In this document: positions 34,916 through 43,764 of the stretch, in pieces
How positions within the stretch are numbered: position 1 is the first letter of the stretch
Layout: each line of letters starts with the position of its first letter
Origin: Alopecurus myosuroides
Lineage: Eukaryota; Streptophyta; Magnoliopsida; Poales; Poaceae
NCBI GenBank assembly: GCA_028641055.1
Contig: CM054060.1
Coordinates: forward strand, 315,151,682 to 315,215,681
Length of the DNA stretch: 64,000 nucleotides
Direction: 5' to 3'
Program-made: the position numbers and the translations under genes
Notes under the pieces: generated by a model
What the model was told of the DNA's origin: nothing
The model's input: only the letters and a program-made list of their open reading frames with translations
The model's database searches: none

Positions 34916-35275
34916 TTCATGCGCTTGGCGAAGCCCTGAACGAAGTTTTATCCACCACACCACATTGTCGTGCTACTGGAGTTCCGAGGGATCCTCTACT
35001 TCCGTTGCCCCACTGGATTGAGGGAACGGAGGTCGTCATCAAGCCGTACGTGTGACCGATCACGGAGGCGTTGCCGGATTGCATCGCACATCTTCACGAT
35101 CTTGAGATCGATGTGAGTTCGACTATATCAACAACAAGGTTCGATCTCGTAACGCTTAGAGTCTTCGCGGGTATGTTTTTCTAACACTCTTTCTCCCTGT
35201 TACTTTCATCTCCTAGATTAGATCTTGGCCCTTCAGGTGTCTCTCAAGTAGGAATTTTTTTCTCTATGAAACGTA
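34916..35275 (+). mobile_element. Copia LTR 3' fragment, BARE/Angela/WIS-like
   Basis: CTTGGCGAAGCCCTGAACG, a CACACCAC...GTCGTGCTACTGGAG stretch, TGCCCCACTGGATTGAGGGA and ATCAACAACAAGGTTCG follow the familiar order near the 3' end of BARE/Angela-family Copia LTRs. The TTTTTTTCTCTATGAAACGTACC end resembles the usual GCTACGTTCCCC end. It is diverged and has no internal domain. The family call rests on recall of the motif order, not on an alignment. Confidence 0.5.
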
Positions 35276-35607
35276 CCCTTCATCTCTTCCTTCAGAGGTG
35301 CATCGATAGCCTCTTCATTCAGAGGCAGCTTCCGAGGAACTTAATCAGAGGCTGATCCATTGAAATCACAGCGAGTGTATCAATAGGCACCGCATTCTCA
35401 TCATGTTTCTGTAGTGTCATCTCATATAAAACTTGCAGAGGGAGTGTTTTTTCAGCCACTGATTTCACATTTCAGGGAGCTCGTTCTTAATAAGGTGTTG
35501 GAGAGGGACTCTCTTCTTACGGGTTGAAGATCAAGAACATCGATGGGTCTCTTTTTGGAGTACACGGAGGGGGCATACATAATAGGTGAGGGAGGTGCAA
35601 CGAGGGC
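35276..35607 (-). pseudogene. Unrecognised coding-like fragment, minus strand
   Basis: From an acceptor-like GTTAG the minus strand reads ALVAPPSPIMYAPSVYSKRP then IDVLDLQPVRRES. Two one-base shifts later it reads VAEKTLPLQVLYEMTLQKHD and PRKLPLNEEAIDAPLKEEMK. The segments follow each other directly and look like one decayed protein. I do not recognise the family. It abuts the Copia LTR fragment, which may have truncated it. It could be the 3' part of the gene whose first exon is at 35823-35892. Confidence 0.4.
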
Positions 35608-35822
35608 CTAACAGGAATCATGAAGAGACTATGGTAAGCAACATGGTAAATATGGATCCTGACCAAACTATGATAAACACACAGGAGACAAGCAATCATA
35701 TCTTTCAAGTCTACCACAGATCTAAATTATGCACCCGGATTATGCGGACAGAAGGAGCTCGGAGGGACTTACAAATGGAGAATGCATCACACAATTGGGG
35801 AATGAGCACGGACCCGACTTAC

Positions 35823-35892
35823 CGCTGACTATTACCACCGTCCCCATTGGCATCGCCCTCTTCTGCACCGGAGTCCACGCGTGTCCAGCCAT
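35823..35892 (-). other. Candidate first exon, minus strand
   Basis: ATG at 35892 opens MAGHAWTPVQKRAMPMGTVV then IVS, ending in a good donor (AGCG|GTAAGT) at 35823/35822. GC-rich DNA with TATATTACAC lies upstream (about 35960), consistent with a promoter. The exon ends in phase 1 and does not join the 35607 fragment in phase, so a missing exon or decay is needed. Product unknown. Confidence 0.35.
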
Positions 35893-36453
35893 GTCTTCGA
35901 GCGAGCGAGCTTGGGAGTTAAAATGGCGGTTTTTCGTTTTGGGGGTGAGCCGGTCAGTGTAATATAGGGGCCTATTTTTCGCGGACGGTGACGCAAAACC
36001 TCCCGCCGCAATTTCACCGCTCGCGCCATCTCCGCTCTACAGCAGCTCGCACGCCACGTTCCTCTTCCTCGCACCCACGCAGTCTGGCTCCAGAGAAACT
36101 GCCGATTCGGCCGTTTTCAGCGGGTCTGGCCCAGCGTACTTTAAAGTTCGCGCGAACCAAAGATTCTTCTTGCATGCAACCAAACGTGCTACCTAGCTTT
36201 GCACCCAACGGGCCTGGTCTAGGGGCATGCAGGCTACCAAACGCGCTCAAGGAGAAGGAGCGGCCAAGGCGTCGAAATCGATCGATGGCCGATAGATGTG
36301 TGTGTGTGCGCTGCGTGCCTTTTCCTCTCCCGATGGCCAATTTTGCTGGGCCCTTTAGCACGTTTTTTGCAGCCCCATATATCAGGAGCAGTTGTATATA
36401 AACATATGCGGTGATGGGCCCTCCACTGACATGGCCCCTGGCCGCATACAGGT
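35893..36453. other. GC-rich gene-flank-like stretch without a clear gene
   Basis: It contains TTCGCGCGAACCAAAG and twice a motif close to GCATGCA(A/G)(C/G)(C/T)ACCAAACG (about 36171 and 36227), as seen near small transposon ends and gene promoters. ORFs up to about 137 codons are open on both strands at once, as in GC-rich non-coding DNA. I support no product. Confidence 0.3.
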
Positions 36454-36666
36454 CTAGCCGGGGGTACCGTTAGAACCGGAACGAGTGGCGAAGATGCGAG
36501 CGGCGTGGGCTTGCTCGCCGACAAGTCTGGCCTCACGGTCAATCTTCGCTGCCCCCTTCTTGGACTTTGCGATAGCCACGTCCAACATGGTTTTTGCAAC
36601 ATAGGCGTTGGGCGGTCCGTCTCCGTGTTGGTCACGGACTTGGCTAAGACGATTTGATGGACCGCA
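36454..36666 (-). pseudogene. Unrecognised C-terminal coding fragment, minus strand
   Basis: A 70-codon frame on the minus strand ends ...AYVAKTMLDVAIAKSKKGAA, KIDREARLVGEQAHAARIFA, TRSGSNGTPG and a TAG at 36456-36454. It looks like a helical, lysine-rich C-terminus. The DNA upstream (to 36810) continues coding-like in other frames (ERIRLEAAVGYPAARRPHTP), so it is probably a decayed gene or transposon ORF. The family is not recognised. Confidence 0.35.
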
Positions 36667-36823
36667 TCGCTAGCTCCGGTGAGCAATGCCCTCTCCGCCG
36701 AGCGGGGTCCGTGTTGTGAAGGCGTCGCCGGTCCTCGGTCTTCGGCGTATGCGGTCGTCTAGCGGCAGGGTAGCCGACGGCAGCCTCCAACCGGATGCGC
36801 TCATGTTCGGTCCCATTATACTA

Positions 36824-37046
36824 CTCCCTTTGGTCTTTACAAAGTGCCCCTAGTTGTGCTATAACTTTGTACTCTCTCCGTTCCAAAATAGATAACTTCC
36901 ATTTGTTCAAATATGAATTTATCTATACACTAAAACATGTCTAGATACATGTCTATTTAGACAAATGGAAGTCATCTATTTTGGAGCGGAGGGAGTATAT
37001 GTTTAGTTATTTTCCCACCACACTAAAATTGTAGGATCGGAGGGAG
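36824..37046. mobile_element. Outer Stowaway-like MITE
   Basis: TA|CTCCCTTTGGTC at 36822 and GATCGGAGGGAG|TA ending at 37048 form imperfect inverted ends with TA duplications. With the nested element (36872-36995) and one TA removed, about 97 bp remain, a normal Stowaway size. It is probably mobilised by Tc1/mariner transposase. Confidence 0.65.
36872..36995. mobile_element. Inner Stowaway MITE nested in the outer one
   Basis: CTCTCTCCGTTCCAAAATAG and CTATTTTGGAGCGGAGGGAG form an inverted pair. The interior is also self-complementary (ATAACTTCCATTTGT against ACAAATGGAAGTCAT). TA duplications lie at 36870-36871 and 36996-36997. Length 124 bp. Confidence 0.85.
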
Positions 37047-37048
37047 TA

Positions 37049-37345
37049 CTTTTTTTTCTGTCTCTTTTTTTAGGGCTTTTTGTTTTCCTGCCTATCTCAT
37101 CATCTAACCGTTTTGTTTTTTTTGCGGGGAGTATTTAACCGCTTGTACGATTCTGTTTCCATAACGCAAGCCCAGTCAATACTTTCTCCTAGTTTCTCAA
37201 AAAAAAAAAAAACTTTCTCCTAGTACACGAGATACTGCGCGAGGGACGAGTGCCTCAAATCGCGATCCCCAACTCAGGCTCCAGCGGTCGCCGGCGCCGG
37301 CCCCTCCCAGCCTCAACTCCTCCGCCTCCAGTCCTCCTCGCAGGT
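37049..37345 (+). promoter_or_regulatory. Promoter and start of 5'UTR exon of the F-box gene
   Basis: A TATTTAA box (37132-37138) precedes GC-rich, CT-rich leader ending CCTCCTCGCAGGT. There the Tat element begins, and its CAGGT duplication links this DNA to the leader at 52298-52403. It is therefore the upstream end of the gene whose CDS starts at 53063. A 13-A run lies at 37200. Confidence 0.6.
37341..37345. repeat. Target-site duplication CAGGT, left copy
   Basis: CAGGT before the Tat 5' LTR is repeated exactly at 52298-52302. Confidence 0.95.
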
Positions 37346-38232
37346 TGTCGGGGGTTACCCCCGAGTAGGGTAAAGGCAAGTGGTAAAGGCGACTGTCAGA
37401 AGAGAGGATTGGTCGAGTAGCCGCCTACCCGGTACTTGCTACCCGGTTGACTGCTACTCGGTCTCACCTCAAGATGACCAGAAGGAAGAATCATTCAAGT
37501 TCTCTCCATTCGAGTAGAAGAGTTGGCCCGAGTAAAATTGGCGGGAACCTACTCGGGCCAGAAAGTCAAAGGAGCCGTTCTGACACAGAATCCCGCGTAT
37601 CCTGGGTCCGTACTTGGCAGTATTCGAACAACTGTTCATCTGGGAACGGCCTGCCTGACAGTGACAGCATGGAAGCAGGCCGTCGCAGGATAAGGGGGCC
37701 CTACTCTGTGTTTGGCACAGTGATACCAGTCTGTCCCCTTGTTTTGCCCAACGACTTTCCAGATGCAGCCAAGATTAGGAACCAAAGCTGTCAGCGGGAA
37801 CCCGGAAGAAGGACGATGTGCACACTATGTCGACACTTGTCTAGGTTTGGACGTATCCGGCTGGGCACCAGGTATATAAGGTGCCCCGCCGCCTCCTGCG
37901 TGAGGCATCGCCACATCGCAGGTTGAGATCGAACACCTTGTGACCTAATTCTTGACCTAGTTCATCACGTAGAGAGAGGAGTGGCTACTCGGTAGCAAGA
38001 TCCATTGTACTGTGGCTACTCGGTGAGACACCAGAATACATACAGAAAGGCAGGAGTAGGGGTTTTACCTCCTCACGAGGGCCCTGAACCTGGGTAGATC
38101 GTGTTGTTTGCAGTGTTTACTTCGTACCCCACGCGGCTACTCGTCGCGTGATCCCTCCCCGAGCACCTCCAGCGTCCTTCGTCCCCACATCTTTAGCCAT
38201 CCCATGGCATCTGCCGTGACACCACCACGACA
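37346..38232 (+). repeat. 5' LTR of the Tat element
   Basis: TGTCGGGGGTTACCCCCGAG start, ACCACCACGACA end. TATATAAG at 37873-37880 is the likely TATA box. A 159-codon open frame (37447-37926) recurs in the other LTR only because the LTRs are nearly identical; I do not call it a gene. The gag ATG lies inside the LTR at 38204. Confidence 0.95.
37873..37880 (+). promoter_or_regulatory. TATA box of the Tat 5' LTR
   Basis: TATATAAG in CCAGGTATATAAGGTGCCCC, followed by CG-rich leader. The same box is at 51938-51945 in the 3' LTR, aimed at the F-box gene. Confidence 0.75.
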
Positions 38233-40609
38233 GTTGGCGCCCACCGTGGGGCAACCAGCGGCGCTGGTTGGAGTTTCTGTTCGGACGGGATCTTCTTCAG
38301 CGGAGCGTGTGGTCTGTGGCCTTGTCCACAGATTCAGCTCTTTCGACTTCGTCACCGACAACGCCGGCTGTTTCGGCGGCATGGCCATGCCGGAGGGCGG
38401 CTCGGTGATCTCCTTCGGCTCTCACCTCGTCTACGTCGCCACCGTCGCCAACCGCGCGTACCCCGAGCTGGTGCATGACGCGGAGGATCCTCCCGCGGTG
38501 ATTGCTGCTCGTGGAAGGCCCGCGTGCCGCTCTGCGAACTGCGCTGAGGTGATGGTGACGGGCTTGGCGGCAAACACTGGCGCAGCCGCTACTGGCGCTG
38601 CGGCCGTCATCGAGGATCTTGATGAACCGGCTGCTGGTGGCAGGACTCACCGGCCCTACGAAAGGGAGAGCAACTTGCCGCCTTCCACGTCTACGGTTAT
38701 TCCCGCGTCGGCTACGCGACTTGGCATGCCGACTCCCACCGACATCGAGCTTCTAGCCATGAGGGAGCAGCTCGAGCGGCAACGCCTGGAGCTGCTTGCC
38801 GAGCAGGCGGAGTTGGATAAGGTAAGGTTGGAGTTGAGTTTAGATCAGCTCGAGTACAACAAGGCTCATGGCTTCACGCCAGTCGCTAGGAGGGCTAGCA
38901 GAGTGGGTGCCAATCGGCGCAACCTTGGTGCCGAGATGGCGACAGTTGTAGAGGTTCCTGCTCAGTCCGCCACCGCAAACACCTCCACCAGGCCCAGATA
39001 TAGCACGCCCGCCAAGACACTCAGAGCTGCAGAGGCTGTAGCTGCCGAGTTGCCTCGTCTTGATGGCGATGCACGTGTTAGGCAGCAAGAAAGGCTCAAC
39101 GAGTTGGTGTTGGAGGCTGCTAGGCAGAATGAGGAGTTCCGGAAGGCCAACCCGGGTGCTGGAGCCTCGCAGGTGGTGCACTCGCACGCGGCTAGATCTA
39201 ACGATCAGGCCTCATCCCCGCATCCCAGCCGCGAGAAGAGCCGCAGTGGACGTTCAGGCCGAGATAGGCAAATGCAGGTGTACGACCCGGCTGCTGCCGC
39301 GAAACAGCACGCTGTGCCGCAGCAGTCTGGTCAGGAACACAACGCTGCAAGAGCAGGCTTCCAAGCCCAAAAAGCTCAAAGCCAGGCCCGAGATGGAGAG
39401 CGTCCAGGTCCTTCTCGGCAACCCGCAGCTCAGCCTACTCGGCAGAGGCAGCAGCCGCGTGCAGTGGCGCCAGTCGCCAACCCGGTGGAGCAGCCTGCTG
39501 CTGTGCAGGTGGATAGGTATGATGACGGCTACTCGGCTATGGAGATGGCCGGCTATGATATTCATGACCGTGTTGGTGAGCGCGTATTGGCGCCTGGAGA
39601 TGCAAGGCATCAGCTGGATCGTATCAGTTTGTCAGCGCGGCTTGAGAGCACGGGTCCTCCTGGCCCCGAGTGCTTTGGCCCGCGCATCATGAACGAGCCT
39701 TCCGTGAAGGGTTTCCAGCTCGCAAGGGGCACCAAGAGCTACAACGGCAGCACCAAGCCTGAAGATTGGCTCAATGACTATGTCACCGCGGTTCATATCG
39801 CGAATGGCAACCGGAGATGGGCGGTGCGGTACGTTCCGCAGATGCTAGAGGGTCCAGCTCGCACTTGGCTCAACAACTTGCCCAAGAATAGCATCAACTG
39901 CTGGCTGGACTTCTCGGATGCCTTCATCAGCAACTTCACCAGCACATACAAGAGGCCGAATAGGCCACAGCAGCTGTCTGCTTGCAGGCAGCGAGAGGAT
40001 GAGACAGACCGCGAGTATCTTACTCGGTGGAGCACCCTGAGGAACACATGTGAAGGTGTGAATGAAGCACAGGCCATTACTTGGTTTGCGCAGGGATGCA
40101 GACATGGCAGTATGTTGTGGCAGAGGTTGCAGAGGGAGATGCCAAACACTCTGGCGGAGACCATCAAGATTGCGGATCAGTACGCACTTGGTGATCCTAC
40201 TCAGCCACTGATGGACTCCTCTGAGCCGAGAAGAAACTTCAGCAACGGCAAGCGCAATGAGTTCCGCAACAAGCGCCGAGTAGATACTCGGTATGATCCT
40301 GAAGAGGTGAACGCAGTGACTGTTGGAGCTGGTGGCAGCCAGAGGCAGAAACCTGCTAGAGCCTACGGGCAGAACCAGAACCAGGGCCAAGGCAACAAGA
40401 AGCCATTTCGCACCTCTCAGTCGGGTAGCGGGAACTCCGAGCAGCCGAAGAAGTTTGTCTTTGATGACATGAAGGATGGCCCATGCAGTTTTCACACTCA
40501 CCACCCCTCGAGGCCTGCAAACCATACTACTCGGCAATGCGAATGGTGGGATGCGATCAAGAGTGATGGCTTGCCTCCTCCTCCTCCCCTGCCAGCCTGC
40601 CAATGCTAG
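38204..40609 (+). CDS. Tat element gag
   Basis: The ATG at 38204 lies 29 bases before the LTR end and the frame crosses the PBS: MASAVTPPRQLAPTVG. The related element at 1-150 keeps the same frame, so this start is plausible. The protein is about 801 residues. A coiled-coil-rich part (REQLERQRLELLAEQAELDK) comes first. The capsid-like gag domain (YNGSTKPEDWLNDYVTAV, ARTWLNNLPKNSINCW, CRQREDETDREYLTRW) spans about 510-660. A basic tail and a Cys/His cluster (CSFHTHHPSRPANHTTRQCE) close it. A one-base shift in 40590-40603 ends the frame at TAG; the gag-pol junction continues in the next frame. Confidence 0.8.
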   Translation: MASAVTPPRQLAPTVGQPAALVGVSVRTGSSSAERVVCGLVHRFSSFDFVTDNAGCFGGMAMPEGGSVISFGSHLVYVATVANRAYPELVHDAEDPPAVIAARGRPACRSANCAEVMVTGLAANTGAAATGAAAVIEDLDEPAAGGRTHRPYERESNLPPSTSTVIPASATRLGMPTPTDIELLAMREQLERQRLELLAEQAELDKVRLELSLDQLEYNKAHGFTPVARRASRVGANRRNLGAEMATVVEVPAQSATANTSTRPRYSTPAKTLRAAEAVAAELPRLDGDARVRQQERLNELVLEAARQNEEFRKANPGAGASQVVHSHAARSNDQASSPHPSREKSRSGRSGRDRQMQVYDPAAAAKQHAVPQQSGQEHNAARAGFQAQKAQSQARDGERPGPSRQPAAQPTRQRQQPRAVAPVANPVEQPAAVQVDRYDDGYSAMEMAGYDIHDRVGERVLAPGDARHQLDRISLSARLESTGPPGPECFGPRIMNEPSVKGFQLARGTKSYNGSTKPEDWLNDYVTAVHIANGNRRWAVRYVPQMLEGPARTWLNNLPKNSINCWLDFSDAFISNFTSTYKRPNRPQQLSACRQREDETDREYLTRWSTLRNTCEGVNEAQAITWFAQGCRHGSMLWQRLQREMPNTLAETIKIADQYALGDPTQPLMDSSEPRRNFSNGKRNEFRNKRRVDTRYDPEEVNAVTVGAGGSQRQKPARAYGQNQNQGQGNKKPFRTSQSGSGNSEQPKKFVFDDMKDGPCSFHTHHPSRPANHTTRQCEWWDAIKSDGLPPPPPLPACQC
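38233..38251 (+). promoter_or_regulatory. Tat element primer-binding site
   Basis: GTTGGCGCCCACCGTGGGG follows the LTR end directly. It is identical to the PBS of the partial element at 87-105 and is also translated as part of gag. Confidence 0.8.
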
Positions 40610-41726
40610 CGTGCAGCCTACTCGCGCACCCGCAGCTCGACCGCCAGTGTACCCGAGAAGAGAGAATGTGAACCAGGTGGCTTTAGGAGCCAACCGCAAC
40701 TTCAACAACGAGAGCTACCGCAACAACAACAACAACTACAACCGCAACAACAACTACCAGGGCAACAACAACAACGGCAACAATGGGGGCGGAGGCTCCA
40801 ATCAGTACCAAGAGCACCATGAGAGCTACATGATCTTCACTTCTGAGGCAGTCGACAAGCAGTCACAGCACAGGCGTGCCATGGAGGTCAATGCAGTGAT
40901 TCCTGCTGTCCCTCACTACATGTACTGGTGCAACCAGGAGATCAGGTGGTCCCGAGTAGATCATCCCAAGGTGATGCCCAACCCGGGTACCTATGCCTTG
41001 GTGCTGGATCCTACCTTCCTGGGCCCCGAGAAGAATGTGAGGTTCAGCAAGGTGCTAATCGACAACGGCAGCAGAATCAACATTGTGTACAAAGACACAC
41101 TCGAGAAGCTTGGCATGGCCGAGAACACGATGCTGCCCAGCAAGACCACCTTCCATGGAATTGTGCCTGGGATCTCATGCAACCCGATTGGCCGAGTATG
41201 GATAGATGTGCTATTCGGTACCCGGGAGAACTGTCGCACAGAGCGCCTGCAGTTTGAAGTGGTTGATCATCAGAGCCCCTATCATGCTCTACTCGGCAGG
41301 CCTGCTCTGAGCAAGTTCATGGCTTCCACGCATGTTGCGTACCTGAAGATGAAGATCCCTGGTCCCAATGGCATAATCACTATCGCTGGCGATTACAAGA
41401 AGTCCATGGAGTGTGCCTCAGCGAGCTCCAAGCTGGCAGAGTCAATGGTGATTGAGGCCGAGAAGAAGAAGATGTATGAGGTGGTGGCCATGGCGCAATC
41501 TGCGCAAGCTGGCGCACAAGGTGTGCCGAGTACCCAGCACGGCACTGCTTTTCAGGCTGCCAAGGAGACAAAGAAGATCCAGGTCGACCCCGAGTTCCCC
41601 GACCGCGTAGCCATCATTGGCTCCGGGTTGTCGGAGAAATAGGAAAGCGAGCTCATCCACTTCCTCCGTGAGAATCGGGATGTTTTCGCCTGGACCAATG
41701 AAGATCTACCAGGAGTCCCGAGGGAG
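40604..41726 (+). pseudogene. Tat protease region, stop at 41640
   Basis: After an Asn-rich linker encoded by AAC repeats (40718-40790), the frame has a retropepsin motif VLIDNGSRINIVY (D-N-G in place of the usual D-T/S-G) and the flap-distal YHALLGRPAL. A TAG at 41640-41642 separates it from RT; CAG to TAG would explain it, because the frame goes on ESELIHFLRENRDVFAW into RT. The D-N-G variant may be lineage-normal or a defect. Confidence 0.75.
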
Positions 41727-43085
41727 TTGGTTGAGCACTCTTTGCATGTGCGTCCTGACGCCAAGCCCGTGAAGCAGGCTATGCGCCGTTTCGGAGATGA
41801 GAGAAGGAAGGCCATTGGTGACCAAATCACCAAGCTGCTGATAAGTAACTTCATCATGGAGGTGCTGCATCCGGATTGGCTAGCCAACCCGGTCATGGTC
41901 GAGAAGAAGAAGGAGGATCCCAAGGCTGCTACCGCATGGCGTATGTGCGTCGACTACACCGACTTGAACAAAGCATGCCCCAAGGATCCTTTCCCGCTAC
42001 CTCGCATCGATCAGGTGATCGATTCCACTGCTGGTTGTGACCTGCTGTCTTTCATAGATGCCTACTCTGGTTTCCACCAAATTGCACTCAATCCTGTTGA
42101 TCAAATAAAGACTGCCTTCATTACCCCGTACGGGGCTTATTGCTATCGTGTCATGTGTTTTGGCTTGAGGAATGCGGGTGCAACCTATCAGAGATGCATG
42201 CAGAAATGCTTGCACGATCAACTCGGCAAGAATGTGCAGGTGTACGTAGATGACATTGTCATCAAAACGAATAAAACACATACTCTGCTTGCCGACCTGG
42301 AGGAAACCTTTGCTAACCTACGCAAGTACAAAATGAAGCTGAATCCGAGTAAGTGCACCTTTGGTGTACCGGCTGGAAAGCTACTCGGTTTTCTAGTTTC
42401 TAGTCGGGGCATTGAAGCCAATCCTTCTAAGATAAAAGCTATTGAGAGCATGTCTTTGCCGAGATCACTGAAAGATGTGCAGAAGTTCATAGGTTGCTTG
42501 GCATCTCTGAGCCGTTTTCTGGGCCGAATGGGCGAGAAGGCCCTGCCCCTATACCAGCTGATGAAGAAAAGTGACAAGTTTGTCTGGACTCCGCAAGCGG
42601 ACGTGGCATTCAACGAGCTGAAGGCAATGCTGGGTAGCGCTCCCATCTTGGCTAGTCCGCTACCCAAAGAGCCAATGCTGTTGTATATTGCTGCGACCAA
42701 CCGAGTAGTCAGTGTGGTGATTGTGGTGGAACGAGAAGAAGAAGGCAAGAGTGTGCAGCGCCCAGTATACTATCTCAGTGAGGTGTTGTCTAGCTCCAAG
42801 CAGAACTACCCGCATTACCAGAAGATGACCTATGGTGTGTACCTAAGCGCCAGGAAGCTGAAACATTATTTCCAGGAGCACCCCATCACTGTCGTGAGTT
42901 CTGCCCCCATCTCGGATATCATGGGCAACAAGGAGGCGAGTGGCAGAGTAGCCAAATGGGCGATCGAGCTAGCTGCGTACGCTCCCGCGTATACGAGAAG
43001 AGAAGCCATCAAGTCACAGATCCTGGCGGAATTTCTTGTGGACTGGGCCGAGGTGCAGTATGAACCTCTGCTCCAGTTTCCAACT
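41727..43085 (+). pseudogene. Tat reverse transcriptase and first RNase H
   Basis: RT motifs in order are FIMEVLHPDWLANPVMV, RMCVDYTDLNKACPKDPFPL, FIDAYSGFHQIAL, VMCFGLRNAGATYQR and the active site YVDDIVIK (about 42243-42266). The connection/RNase H region (LLYIAATNRVVSVVIVV, PVYYLSEVLSSSKQNYPHYQ) lacks the catalytic FDAS-type aspartate. This is expected in the Tat lineage, where a second RNase H takes over. A one-base deletion near 43080 shifts the frame just before the second RNase H. Confidence 0.85.
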
Positions 43086-43700
43086 ATTGGAGGATGCATT
43101 TTGATGGCTCGAAAGTGAAGGAAGGCCTTGGTGCTGGTGTCGTGCTTACGTCACCCAAGCGAGATCAACTCAAGTATGTACTGCAGATTCATTTCAAGGC
43201 GTCCAATAATGTTGCCGAGTACGAGGCAGTAGTACATGGCTTGCGAGTAGCCAAGGAGGTTGGAGTGCAACGCATCATATGCTATGGAGATTCAGATCTG
43301 GTGGTGCAGCAGGTCTCAGGCACTTGGGATGCTCTGGATGCCAACATGGCGTCGTATCGCTTCCTGGTGCAGTCTATGACAGGATTCTTCGAAGGCTGTG
43401 AGTTCCAGCACATCCACCGAGCAGAGAATGAAGCGGCAGACGAGCTATCCAAGTTGGGATCTTCTCGGCAGTCCATCCCGGCGGGGATTGCCTTGGAGCA
43501 TTTGAGGAAGCCATCCATCAAGCCTTCCCCCAACTCGGAATCCATTTCCGTTCCTTCTCTGCCAAGTGAGGAATCTGATCCCATGGACATTGACTGGGAG
43601 AATGCTACAGGAAACTCGGGGACTGCCACTCCCTACTCGGGACTGTCATTCCCTACTCGGGGACTGCTGTCCTTAACCCGGGGACTGTCGCATTCATTGA
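43086..43700 (+). pseudogene. Tat second (plant-type) RNase H and linker
   Basis: MHFDGSKVKEGLGAGVVL, NNVAEYEAVVHGL, ICYGDSDLVVQQV and AENEAADELSKL supply the D, E, D, D residues of an active RNase H fold. It is followed by an acidic linker (EESDPMDIDWENATG). The linker holds a short tandem array of CTCGGGGACTG units (43613-43690). A frame change between this linker and the integrase (43690-43765) breaks the polyprotein again. Confidence 0.8.
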
Positions 43701-43764
43701 GGAGGTCCTTGCCAACCGATCAGGGCTACAGAGAAGTGCTCCTAATCCTCCTGAGCAACCACAA

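Noticed and set aside
32139..35470. Possible complete LTR element with an AGGGA duplication (AGGGA at 32134-32138; CAGGGAG near 35473)
   Set aside because: No CA end, PBS or PPT lines up with the second site, and a Copia LTR piece lies between.
37447..37926. 159-codon open frame in the Tat LTR, repeated at 51512-51991
   Set aside because: Present twice only because the LTRs are near-identical; no protein-like pattern, and it spans the LTR TATA box.
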